Shown here in pieces: positions 1 to 8,929 of a stretch of DNA of 32,786 nucleotides. Position 1 is the stretch's first letter, and each line of letters starts with the position of its first letter. The DNA is from Chara braunii (lineage: Eukaryota > Streptophyta > Charophyceae > Charales > Characeae). Made by a program: the position numbers and the translations under genes. The notes below the pieces were generated by a model. The model was given only the letters and a program-made list of their open reading frames with translations. It was not told where the DNA came from and ran no database searches. Location: NCBI GenBank assembly GCA_003427395.1, contig BFEA01000190.1, positions 1,846,066 to 1,878,851 of the forward strand, in the 5' to 3' direction.

Positions 1-230
1 CACGTCAAGTGCATGCAGATAAAATGAAGGCTACGGCAGTCACGAAAGTGACCTCAGCAAACAGCGTCTTCGAAATCCCGGAAACCTCGCAAGAACCATA
101 ATCAATACGTCACTTCTTTTTTTTCCGCCACTCAAGATCACAACTTCGATCTCACTACCCCTCCAGCAGTGTATTAGGTAGCACAAGCAGGAACCTTCCC
201 ACAACCCGTCAACACAAAAGAAAAAAAGGA
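1..230. other. Unassigned unique-looking sequence
   Basis: Mixed-composition sequence with no open frame of note, no repeat partner elsewhere in the window and no recognisable motif. It precedes the A-rich tract at about 230. It could be the body of an element whose tail is that A-rich tract, but nothing shows this directly. Confidence 0.3.
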
Positions 231-287
231 AAACTAATTAAAATAAGATTAAAAAAAAACGACCATATGTAAGGCCAATCAGGGGGG

Positions 288-336
<49 letters not shown>

Positions 337-640
337 ACACAAAAAAAAAAAAAAAAAAAAAAAAAACAAAACCAAACAAAGCCGAACAAAAAAGGAAAAA
401 AAAAAAAAAAAAAAACCAACTGTACCACCACCCAAGTCACCAATCCGACTTTTTGCAACCCCCCGAACACGGTCCCCGGACGGCAGCCACGACCCCACCC
501 GCTCCCTCAAACCCCATTTCACCGGATTAAAAAGGGAGAAAAATAAAAAAAATAAAAAGAGATTCAATCCCCGGAGATAAAAAAGGAAAAGAAAGAAAAA
601 AAGGAAAAAAGAAAAAGATTTGAAAAACAAAACGCATCTC
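228..640. repeat. A-rich low-complexity tract
   Basis: Long adenine runs (about 288-334, 341-366 and 391-415) alternate with short C-containing breaks, and a looser GAAAAA-rich stretch runs at 530-625. The Phe-rich minus-strand reading frames here are the direct result of poly(A) read backwards and are not genes. The tract could be the degraded poly(A) tail of a retroelement ending near 288, followed by the A-rich start of LINE A. Confidence 0.7.
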
Positions 641-845
641 AAAAGTCACCGCCAACCCATATGCTGCTCGCCCTCTATCACATTGTCTTGCTTGTAGTCG
701 TCCCTGTTTTCTACTACTGAAAAACAAAAAGAAGAAAAAACTTCAAAAAAGTAAAAAGTGAAAAACAAAACACAGCCCAGGAGCCATCAGCAACCCACGT
801 AGCTGCTCGTACTATATCACAGTGTGTCTAACTCTCAGTCGTCCG
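610..845 (+). repeat. Two ~139-bp monomers in the presumed LINE A 5' region
   Basis: The block GAAAAACAAAAC, CAACCCA, GCTGCTCG, TATCACA, then AGTCGTCC appears at about 622-702 and again at about 761-843, offset by roughly 139 bp with many substitutions. The second copy ends about 100 bp before the first good start codon of LINE A ORF1. Tandem 5'-UTR monomers with promoter function are known in some L1 families (mouse). That these monomers have such a role is inference. Confidence 0.5.
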
Positions 846-947
846 GATTGTCTTGCTAGCAAGTAACTTTGGTATCATCTCCCTGGTGATTAAAAACTTT
901 CCTAGCATCGAATATAGAATTTGCTTCCCTCCCCCTCCCAGGCCAAG

Positions 948-2505
948 ATGGCCACTCCAGCCCCAATCACCTTTCAGCGCCGCTTCTCTTCAGTAGTGGC
1001 AGCCAACACAAAGAGTGCAGACAAAAACCCAGAGTCGAATGGAACTCTGATAGACCACGAAACCCTCCGCTTCTTACTGGAATCGCCTCAAATCAAAGGG
1101 GAAAGAGTAGTAAAGAAGATTCAGCAGGACGGAGAGGAACAGTTTGGTGCTACCCGAAGGAAAAAATCGAAACCACCAACGCCATGTACGCGAAACATGG
1201 GCTAGTTTTCACTTTTTCCAACACTGGGGCTTGCCTCCCAGAAATCGAGAAACACAAATGTATCACAAGGACAGTGCAACGACACGAAAATCTCAGATCC
1301 AGCACGGACAGATTCTCCATTCTGGTACTCATCAAAAACATGATGACGGTGGTCTTCAAAGACGCCGACCAGGCATTCAACCTGATCAACAGACACACCA
1401 CACTGAACTGCAACGGGTCAGTATGTTCACCGTCCCGCTGGAAACAGGAGACAACACAGAAAGCCATGATCTCCCCGGCAACCGCGCAAAAACAGCGACT
1501 CGTGAGGGACCAATTCTGGGTCCAATTTGACAACATCCCGATTAGAGGGCACCCACTGATCAAGGACAGACTGGAAGTGGAGTACCCAAACAACAAAGTG
1601 TTGAAATGGGTACTTCCAACTCTGGAATTCCTGGCCCCACACTGTGACTCCATCACAGCCGTTTCGGAAGTGAACACAGAATCAAACCCCGAATTCCCGA
1701 AAGAATGGGAATTTTGCATAGGGGAGGAAGCATCTTCGGTAACAGTCTCGACGAAAGATGCCCCATCTGTTTCAGGTGCAGAGAGAGAGGACACCTGGGC
1801 ACAGACCTAGCGTGCCCGAGATCCCCCGAACACTCCAAAGAGAAGAAACTGAGACAGAACATGCTTGTGGAAGTCGAAGAAGCAAAGGGAATATGGTTCG
1901 TCAACGACCAGGATTACAACGGATGGGTCTTAGACGACACCCTCGACGACCCGAAATGGATCTGGACATACAACACGAACCCGTCAACAAAACAGCCAGA
2001 TATATTCCCCCCCTCAGATAGTAGATGGCACGCAGTGGGAGCAAAGAAAGTAACAGGTATCCCAGGAAAAATCCACAAAGATCAGATCATCGACCCACGA
2101 GCGATCAGGGAAGAAAAAAAACACGAAGATCTACTGTGGGACATGGAGACAATCAAGACCAAGACAGCAGAAACGTGCCAGAACACCAACCTGGACAACA
2201 ATACCCTGCTGCAAGAAGCGAAACAGACCCTCGAGCACCGCCACCCAAAACCAAAGATCCCCCTCCCTCTTTAACGGAACGCCTCTCCCTCCGCCAAGAA
2301 CTTCCAAGAGGATAGGGCAGGTAAGAAGAGAAGGGCAACGGAGGAGGGCTCAGGTAAGATTCTCAGATCTAAGCACCCCCCCATTGACGACCCCCCCCCC
2401 CGGGACAGACCCGAACTCAGCGGACACGGAAACAGAAACAGACACCTCACAAAGCAAAGCAAGCCCCATTCCCTGGCTCGAAGAGTACCTGCAGCGAGGA
2501 AAATA
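948..2505 (+). pseudogene. LINE A ORF1 (zinc-knuckle nucleic-acid-binding protein), frameshifted
   Basis: The likely start is ATG at 948 (context CCAAGATGG). The reading moves from frame 948-1205 to frame 1184-1810 near the A-run at 1159-1166, then to frame 1705-2274, and probably to another frame that ends at the TAA near 2505. The frame at 1705-2274 carries CFRC-RERG-H-LGTDLA-C, a CX2CX4HX6C knuckle. Its last spacer is six residues rather than the usual four. Beyond the knuckle are an acidic, Trp-containing stretch and a Pro/Arg-rich tail. ORF1 proteins of LINEs bind element RNA to form the particle that reaches the target. At least three frameshifts make this copy non-functional. The assignment rests on position upstream of ORF2 and on the knuckle, not on full-length similarity. 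Confidence 0.65.
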
Positions 2506-2542
2506 AGAAAGGGAAAAAGAATTTGACGTCTGACTAGCATGC

Positions 2543-3673
2543 ATGAAACATTTGGAGAAGACAGGGAAGCCAGCCAATGGAAAAGCAGTGGTCGGAATCC
2601 CTCAATCCAAGAATTTTTTCGATATGCTGCGCATGAACTCCGAACTCTCTGAGTTCAACGCCTTCAGATATTACGAAAAGAAGAGGGAAAGAGAATCTGC
2701 TGGAACAGACACCGGCACAGGTTTTGACCCCCAAACCTCGACAGACTCCATCTGAGACATGGTTTCCAAGAACTGGAAACCGTTGAAGGGATGGGACAAG
2801 AGGCCAAAGGGTCCCCCCAAGGACGAAGCAGGCAGCAAGAACGTACAGCGCAGACTCACGCAGGAAATTGCAACAGTGGCAGCACAGACAAAAAGGTTGT
2901 TCGACTAGAACCAGGACTACAAAAGGAGCAAGGAGAGAAGTTCATAACGGATGATCGCGAAAAACAAGGCGCCCGACGTCCCCAAATCAGCAAACGTTGA
3001 TAGGGGGACCATCAGGGCAGTAAGACCGTTGATCCTAGTTCGTTTCAGAAACAGACTCAATGAGTGGCAGGTGGCCGCGGACGCAGTGTTCACAATCCCC
3101 ACCCTCGACGACGACAGAGCCCTGTCCAAGAGTATCAGGGACAATATCTCAGCGGAGACCCCACAGGGGGTGTTTGGGATCCTGCCACGGGAGCGGACAG
3201 CCGAAGGGAAGGCGCTGGAAGAATCGATCCTCACCCTTTTCGATCCCATCCTGGTCAAGCTCGACGAGAAAGCCAAAATCTGCGAAGGCCTAACATGGAG
3301 GGCTTGGGACACGATCACGATGCTGCCATACAACGTGCTGAACGGAAGGTTCATCACAACCGACATCATTGCAGACTCGCTGACCGACATCATCAGGACC
3401 CGCATACTGACTTCCAAGACCTCGCTGCAGGACGAGGCGACCCCCATCGACTTGGACTTGGGGAGGGAAGAATCAAACATGGAGGACGATGAGGAAGACG
3501 GGATGGATGTGGGCGACAAGATCTCCCCCGGGGGAGACGACGCCGGGCCTCGCGTGACGACGGAGAGCAGCGCTGGAGAGTATAGCCTAGGCTCCTCAGC
3601 GACAAGTGAGGACAGCAGCCTCAGCAGGGACACTGACACCGACAGCAGCAAGACCCAGGCCGCAGTGGACTGA
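2543..3673 (+). pseudogene. LINE A middle reading frame with acidic C-terminus, three in-frame stops
   Basis: A single frame runs from ATG 2543 to the stop after 3670, broken only by in-frame TGA (2753-2755), TAG (about 2909) and TAA (about 2945). The last, intact part starts at ATG 2951 and gives 240 residues. The N-terminal part has basic, Trp- and Lys-rich segments. The C-terminal 80 residues are strongly acidic and Ser/Asp/Thr-rich, with no zinc-binding residues. I do not recognise a family. It lies between ORF1 and ORF2 with the same orientation and a 38-nt gap from the end of ORF1, so it may be a second gag-like ORF or the displaced C-terminal half of ORF1. That it once was coding is supported by the single sustained frame of about 376 codons. 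Confidence 0.5.
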
Positions 3674-3799
3674 ATAACTTACCACCTGCAAAAATAAAAC
3701 CCCACCCCAAAAAAACAATATGGAAAAACTGCACCGGTAATCAATCAAAAGTTAACCAGGGAGGAAAAAGAAGAGAAAAAAAAAAAAAAACAAGCAACA
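3674..3799 (+). other. A-rich spacer between LINE A middle ORF and ORF2
   Basis: This 126-nt non-coding spacer is rich in A and C and ends in a 15-nt adenine run (about 3777-3791) shortly before the ATG of ORF2 at 3800. LINEs often have a short inter-ORF spacer through which ORF2 translation is reached. No specific signal is recognisable. Confidence 0.5.
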
Positions 3800-4747
3800 A
3801 TGCAGAGTCCCACAAGTAGCAGATACGGGCAGGACAACCCAACCAGGATAAACTGGCACGCTAAAGGGCTCCAGATAATCAGCTGGAACGTCAATGGCTT
3901 GGGGAACGTTTTGACAAAGGAAGACAAGCTCAGAGATCTACGGACGGGCCTAGTGGGGAAGGATACCCCTAGACCAGACCTCATCCTCCTCCAAGAAACT
4001 CACCTGTCCAATCTGATCAACCACTCGAAGATACAACAGATGATGGAAAGAACCTTAGGGGGATGCACATTCGCTCCGTGGTCTAATAAAATTGGTGAAA
4101 GCAATAAAGGAACTGCAATACTTGTCCCGAAAAGATCCAAAATCCTGTCCGAGGGACAGATCCTGAACAGCAAGGGGGATTGCAATGATGGGGGATGGTC
4201 TTGGCTAGACATCGAATGGCAAGGAGAAGACCTGCGAATCCTCAACCTGTATGCACCAAATATGGAATCCGACAGACTAACATTCTTCGAGAACATCAAA
4301 TCCCTCATCCCCAACCCACAGCCTATAATCATCGCAGGGGACTGGAACACGACCCTAGACCCGAACCTGGACCGAATCTCAAGAACAACACTAATGGGAC
4401 CCACAAGAGCGGGCACCCGGATTCGAAACCTAATGACTGAATTCGAACTCTGTGACCCTCTCAGATCACTACATCCGGATAAAAAAGTATTATCCCGGAT
4501 AAGGAGGAACCAAGTCAACCGGACTTCATTGTCCGGGATAGACTACTTCCTCATATCCGAGAGCTTACTCGGTACAGTTAAAGAGGCCGAAATCCTCCCA
4601 TCGGCAGCATTCAAAGGATTGGGCCACAAACCCATTCAGCTGCTGCTGAACTTCAATGTACCAGTCCAAACAGGCCAGGGTTTTTTCAAGTTGAACAACT
4701 CCCTAATAAAAACCGAGAGAATGACTGCGTCAGTCAAAGGAAACTAG
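3800..4747 (+). pseudogene. LINE A ORF2, N-terminal AP-type endonuclease domain
   Basis: From ATG 3800 the frame opens with about 25 linker residues and then an exonuclease-endonuclease-phosphatase fold. Visible motifs in order are ISWNVNGL (about residue 28), LLQETHL with the catalytic Glu (about 65), LNLYAPN (about 150), AGDWN with catalytic Asp and Asn (about 178), SGIDYFLIS (about 247), and GLGHKP near residue 275. In active members the last motif is normally S-D-H, so the Asp is replaced by Gly, which should impair catalysis. This domain nicks target DNA to prime reverse transcription. The frame ends at TAG 4745-4747, just after GQGFFKLNNSLI, a linker segment that LINE B shares. The stop is premature because the next segment continues in register with RT. 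Confidence 0.85.
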
Positions 4748-5614
4748 GCTCTCAACAAACAGCGAGATTCTAGGCAGATAAACAGCCACCAATGGCTTAT
4801 CGACAGTTACATGAACCTAACACAGATAGTTTCAGCGGAGTCCAGAGATATCACGAGAGACCGTAAAAGAAGAAGGGAAGAGCTCCAGTTCGGTATAGCC
4901 ATTGCAGAAGCAAACCTGGCGGAAGACCCAACCAGTAGATTCTACCAAGAGTTATTAGACGACACCAAAGAAGAACTGAACGAGTGGAGAAGATGGGAAT
5001 TGAGAGGCCTCTAAATCAGAGCAAGGATGACAGACTACGCACTCAACGAATCCATGACAAAATTCTTCTTTTCTAAAATAAAAGCTAATGCAAGGAACAA
5101 CATGATAGAAACCCTCAAAGACCCAACAGACCAAGGGATCACCAAAACAACAGGCCTCGAGATGGTAAGGATAGCCAGATCATTCTACGCAGACCTTTAC
5201 GAGTCAAAGACACCCTCACCCCCGACCACAGCGAACCTAGCTGCTCGTCAACTCATGCTCTCATACCTTGACAGAACCATCACAGATACTCAGGCGGAAG
5301 GCCTCGACAAACCCCTGACATTGGTCGAACTACACATAGCCCTGACACAGATGGGAAACGATAAAGCCCCGGGCATCGACGGACTCTCCAAAGAATTCTG
5401 GAGCTGTTTTTGGCCAACCCTGGGTGAAGAACTGCTCGAGTTTTTCAGTGAAAGCATGCGCAGAGGAGGCCTAGGAGAAGATCTGAGTACCAACGTGGTC
5501 TCACTGCTTTACAAGAAGGGAGTCAAGATTCTCATCAAACAGTTCCTCTCGTGGTCTCACTGCTACCGACCAAGAACTACGCAATGTATTAAAAGGTTGT
5601 CACTCCCTCTCTAA
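4748..5614 (+). pseudogene. LINE A ORF2, linker and start of reverse transcriptase
   Basis: Frames at 4811-5014 and 5027-5614 continue ORF2. They include a helical Lys/Arg/Glu-rich linker, then NDKAPGIDGLSKEFW, a hallmark of the N-terminal RT region, and NVVSLLYKKG. The sequence then leaves the expected NYRPI motif. A 15-bp string CGTGGTCTCACTGCT occurs at about 5493 and again at about 5551, and the second copy runs into YRPRT-like sequence out of context. RT motifs A (FxDF), B (QGDP) and C (FADD), which are present in LINE B, are missing. The copy therefore cannot encode an active polymerase. Confidence 0.8.
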
Positions 5615-6743
5615 TAACGTAACGCTGATCCAGAAAAGCATCCTTGCAAACTGGTTCCCCCTCCTGAAAGAGGAATTCTCATGGAAATCCGGGGACTGGG
5701 GAGTACTAAAGTTCCTAACCCAGCCCACCAGAGCATACAGATTTGTTAATAGAACCGGCCCATCTTTTACTCCTACCCCGTCGCCAAACACAGCACATAC
5801 GAGTTGGAAATCCAGAACAAAGATCCCCAACACGATACACTTGAAACCTTTCGGCTGAGGAAGGTGAGGGTGTCAAAGGCTAAACCTTGGAAGATCTTCC
5901 AACCGAACCTCGGCATCTCAGAGCTAGAATTCGACCCGAAAGAATGGATTTGGAAACAGGGGAAATCAGGGAGAACGAGAACGATAGCCGAATATGATGT
6001 TAAATTCGGCTATAAGTTGGGCCTGCAAACCACTGACCCGGACCCCAGACTCAAAATCAAGTGGAGGGAGATATTGAATCTGAACCCCTCGGTCCCCGTA
6101 TCAATCCCGTGGTCGAAGTTCCTGTTCATTAGACCGGCCAGGATCCGAAGCATGCAATGGCTCTTAGCGCACGCATCCTTGCCTACTAACCATTGGCTCC
6201 ACAAGAGAAGAAAACACACAGACCCCGGCAGCACTGAGTTATGCAGTCTATGCACAGACAACACCTCGGAAGATATACCCCACTGCCTCCTATACTGCAA
6301 GGAAGCAGCATGGATATGGAACAAAGTATGCGACCTCTGGACCTTCCTCTTGTCATCACCCCCCCCCGCCCATAACCCCCCTTAACATCCTGCTCTTATC
6401 TAACAACACTAACAATCTCAAAGTCGGCAAGGAAGTGTGGTTCCACCTACTCAGAAAGTTGGCTCTATGGGTAATCTGGAAGAGGAGATGCACCAAGACG
6501 ATCGAAGGAAATGAGGTGCCAAGAGAAGAAATGTGGGCAGTACTGCTGAGAATGGTTGAAACAGAGATTCGAGCCAGATGGAAGGAAGTGACAGCGGCAA
6601 CGAAAGGCAAACCAGAAAGGATAACCATGAAGAGACGAGTGTTCATAAAAGACTGGCTGCTACAGGGAAAGATTGCCACTCCGATGGAAAACAGATTGGA
6701 CCAGGTGTGGAAGAAGTGGCACAGCACAAGGCCAGGAACTTAG
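5615..6743 (+). pseudogene. LINE A ORF2, C-terminal region with CCHC domain
   Basis: Frames at about 5620-5800, 5804-6385 and 6435-6743 match the part of LINE B downstream of its RT. Visible are KEWIWKQG (LINE B has LEWEWTSP), RPARIRSMQWLLAHASLPTNHWL (LINE B has RPANVASLQWQMEHRCLPTNNWL), then LCSLC followed by HCLLYC, giving C-X2-C...H-X4-C like the zf-RVT/C-terminal knuckle of LINE ORF2 proteins, and later LALWVIWKRRC, matching LALWALWRQRC-type sequence in LINE B. The region between the RT and this domain is about 430 nt shorter than in LINE B. A poly(C) stretch near 6360 accompanies a frameshift. The frame ends at TAG 6741-6743. Confidence 0.8.
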
Positions 6744-7039
6744 AGAGAAACAAACTGAGATTATGATCTCAACGAGTATAGACATTCCTCCTCTTTTCTT
6801 GCTTTAAACGCGTGATTTGACAGAGACACAGTAGACTCTGAGAGGAAAAGTGGGAGGGCAAGTTGACAGTCAATCCTCCTGATAAGGAGTAATCAATGCT
6901 GGTCAGGGTTCCTTCGGCCAGACGGAAGGAAGTGTGAGGGTGTTCACCATGTATTCTATCTTTTGACTTGCCGGGGTAAAGGAACCAGACTGACGCTCCC
7001 CAGAATGGATATGGAGCCAAGACCATAAGGACATGTTTT

Positions 7040-7082
<43 letters not shown>
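6744..7082 (+). other. LINE A 3' UTR, terminal hairpin and poly(A)
   Basis: After the ORF2 stop there are about 300 non-coding bases, a hairpin with arms GCTCC (6995-6999) and GGAGC (7013-7017), a 25-nt spacer and a 40-nt adenine run (7043-7082). A string AGTAATCAATGCTGG at about 6888 recurs near 11924 upstream of another poly(A) copy. The hairpin arms recur in the short retrocopies of this window. LINE RTs can recognise their 3' end, so the hairpin is a candidate recognition element. That role is inference. Confidence 0.6.
6995..7017 (+). promoter_or_regulatory. Candidate 3'-end stem-loop of LINE A
   Basis: GCTCC and GGAGC form a perfect 5-bp stem around a 13-nt loop (CCAGAATGGATAT). The same arms with a loop of similar length recur at 12012-12033, 15909-15931 (last pair G-T), 17923-17945, 21062-21083, 25532-25553 and 26968-26990. 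Confidence 0.5.
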
Positions 7083-7085
<3 letters not shown>

Positions 7086-7086
7086 G

Positions 7087-7160
7087 TTTTTTTTTTTTCT
7101 TTTTTTCTTTTTTTTTGATTGGGAGCAACACCTGCTGGAAACCGGGTCCAGCGTCCCATA
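7087..7160 (-). repeat. Short retrocopy tail (3'-end family), minus strand
   Basis: Read on the minus strand this is GGGACGCTGGACCC, GGTTTCCAGCAGGTG, a truncated GCTCCC and then an A-rich tail (T-rich at 7087-7116 on the + strand). It abuts the LINE A poly(A) tail with only four bases between, so the two tails face each other. Its 3' hairpin arm is missing. Confidence 0.7.
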
Positions 7161-7191
7161 GATACAACCATATCCTCACAAATTGGCACAA

Positions 7192-7218
7192 ACTGGGAAC
7201 CGGGCCCAGCGTCCCATA
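7192..7218 (-). repeat. Second fragment of the 3'-end family
   Basis: The + strand reads GGGAACCGGGCCCAGCGTCC, matching the core of the neighbouring copy (GGAAACCGGGTCCAGCGTCC). It has no tail of its own and lies 32 bp beyond the previous copy, so it is a fragment or a local duplication. Confidence 0.5.
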
Positions 7219-7520
7219 ACGAGTGCGTTCAGAAAACTTCATCAGAAAAAATTCCTACTTGAAAATCTTAGGCTATGGAACATAAGATCCCGAGGCCCAA
7301 CTACTTCAGACATGTCCCTGACAACGTCATGATTAAGCAAAATTCGAAACAACTCAGAAAAATCCCCTTCAAGCCACTTTACCACCCTCCGGCAAGACTG
7401 ACTGCAGCGGAGCCACCATCTCTGCTGTTGCTATGCCATACTCTCATCCCACCAGCTAGCCCCCTCACTGCTAGGACGCGTGATAACCCACCATCTTCTC
7501 CAGCTCACCTTATTTTCTTT
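7219..7520. repeat. Spacer including a dispersed C-rich repeat (about 7385-7500)
   Basis: The segment around CGGCAAGACTGACTGCAGC, GAGCCACCATC, CCCACCAGCTAGCCC and ATCAGGACGC-like sequence is repeated with changes at about 22258-22345. No coding motif is seen; the open frame through it becomes recognisable only at about 7525, where LINE B begins. The repeat may be a target into which LINE B inserted. Confidence 0.5.
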
Positions 7521-7524
7521 ATAA

Positions 7525-7912
7525 AGAACCTGAGAACTTTCCTCAATGTTTACGGCCCAAATGACCCCAGGGAGCGACAAATTTTTAATGAAAAACTCAA
7601 AGCGAAATTACCGGTGGGTATTCCAATAATAATAGCAGGGGATTTCAACGCGGCCCCGGATCGCTGGCTGGATAGATGGAAGATTCCGTCCCTGTGCCCC
7701 TTCTACGTGGAGAATGACGAAAAAATTATTGCGGAACTGACTCAAACTTTCCATTTAGTAGATTCCTTCAGACAGGCATTCCCCACCAGACGGGAGTTCA
7801 CCTGCTTCCGCAAGAACCAGGCGCAGAAGATATCTAAATCACGCATTGACTTAATACTCATCTCAGAGGAACTGCAGGGGGCGCTGCAAATAGCAGAAAT
7901 TTTTCCCTTCAG
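7525..7912 (+). pseudogene. LINE B endonuclease, C-terminal half
   Basis: The frame holds LNVYGPND (LINE A: LNLYAPN), IIAGDFNAAPDRWLDR with the catalytic Asp and Asn, a LVDSFR segment, and SRIDLILISEEL, the usual S-x-I-D motif before the last catalytic pair. The open frame continues to 7946, but after about 7912 it reads inverted RT sequence. The last endonuclease motif (LDHAM, equivalent to S-D-H) is found on the minus strand at about 8900, inside the inverted block. About 150 residues of N-terminal endonuclease, including the first Asn and the catalytic Glu, are missing. Confidence 0.85.
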
Positions 7913-8908
7913 CCGGTTTGCCAATGCCTTAACTAGCATCTTGTAAACCACCGTCACAAGTGCAATCGGTCTATAGTTTCGTTTTTGCACCTTTTTTGTA
8001 TAAGAGTGTGAGAACTCCCTGCCCCACGAATTCACCTGTTTCTCCAGTCTCCCACATTTTTTTATAGAAATTCATTAGATCCTGTGAGATGTCTTCCCAC
8101 ATTGCCTCCCAGAATTCCTTCGGTAGACCGTCTATGCCTGGGGTTTTCTCCTCCTCCATCAGCATGAGTGTTGTCCACACTTCTTCTTTTGTGAGGGGCT
8201 GTTCTAACACCCCTTTTTGTTGGTCTGTTAGTGTTCTGGTGAGGGGCAGCAGGAACTCGTCTATGTCTTTCATCCTCTGCACGTCCTCCCACACTCTGAT
8301 TGAAAGAGCTCTTGATAAAAATCCCTGACTATTTTTGTGCAGGCCGCCGTGACCGTCAACCACGGCCCTTGGCAAGCTTTCGGGTCCTCCAAGGCTTCTA
8401 TTGTTGTTCGCCCTAGTTTGACCTTAGCCATTGGCCCATTGCAAAGAATCTTGTGTCCATAGTGGCTTCCACGTTATGTTTGTGAAGTTTACCTCTGATC
8501 CTAATGCCTTGCCACCGGTGTTCCATCTGCGCCAGGATCCAGGTTTCCAGAGTCTGTATTTTGTCAGCTAGAGCGGCTGACCTCGCAGGATTGTTCGTGT
8601 TTTCTTCCTGCAGTTGGAGTTGCTGAAGTTGATGTTGGAGATGTACTTCTTCTGCGTTCCGTTAGGCTGCGAGCAGTTTTGAGTATTCATTGCACTCGCG
8701 GCCCAAAAATGTCAGGCCGTTGTTGAACCATAGTATGTCGTTCTGAATTAATGCTTGTTGCTGGCGCCAATGGGCCCGGACTTCTTTCATATATGTTTTA
8801 AACCGGTCTAGGGTCAACAAGGAGGTGTTAAGTTTATAAAAACCCCTCCCGTGATCGGGTTTTTTCCGAAAAAAGAAGAGGGACAGACACATTGCGTGGT
8901 CCAGTCCT
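7912..8908 (-). pseudogene. LINE B inverted block: endonuclease end, linker and N-terminal RT
   Basis: On the minus strand, from right to left, are LDHAMCLSLFF, GRGFYKLNTSLL (LINE A: GQGFFKLNNSLI), a helical linker, EKTPGIDGLPKEFWEAMW (LINE A: DKAPGIDGLSKEFWSCFW), GVLTLLYKKGAKTK, then after a frameshift RNYRPIALVTVVYKMLVKALANRL. This is the missing segment between the endonuclease and the RT palm, in the opposite orientation to its flanks. Several frameshifts and stops interrupt it. Confidence 0.85.
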
Positions 8909-8929
8909 GGGTGGATGACATCATCCACC

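Larger units (their letters stand above)
600..7082 (+). mobile_element. LINE A: decayed non-LTR retrotransposon with poly(A) tail
   Basis: The element reads in one direction: 5' monomers, ORF1 with a zinc knuckle (948-2505), a middle frame (2543-3673), ORF2 with an apurinic-type endonuclease, RT remnant and C-terminal CCHC region (3800-6743), a 3' UTR, and a 40-nt adenine run at 7043-7082. This is the plan of L1/Tx1-like LINEs. Several frameshifts, three stops in the middle frame and loss of the RT core make it inactive. The 5' boundary is not defined, because I could not find target-site duplications around the poly(A) end. The third reading frame is unusual for this group. Confidence 0.85.

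Noticed and set aside
238-727. Phe-rich minus-strand open frames
   Set aside because: They are the reverse reading of poly(A) and A-rich sequence and have no normal composition.
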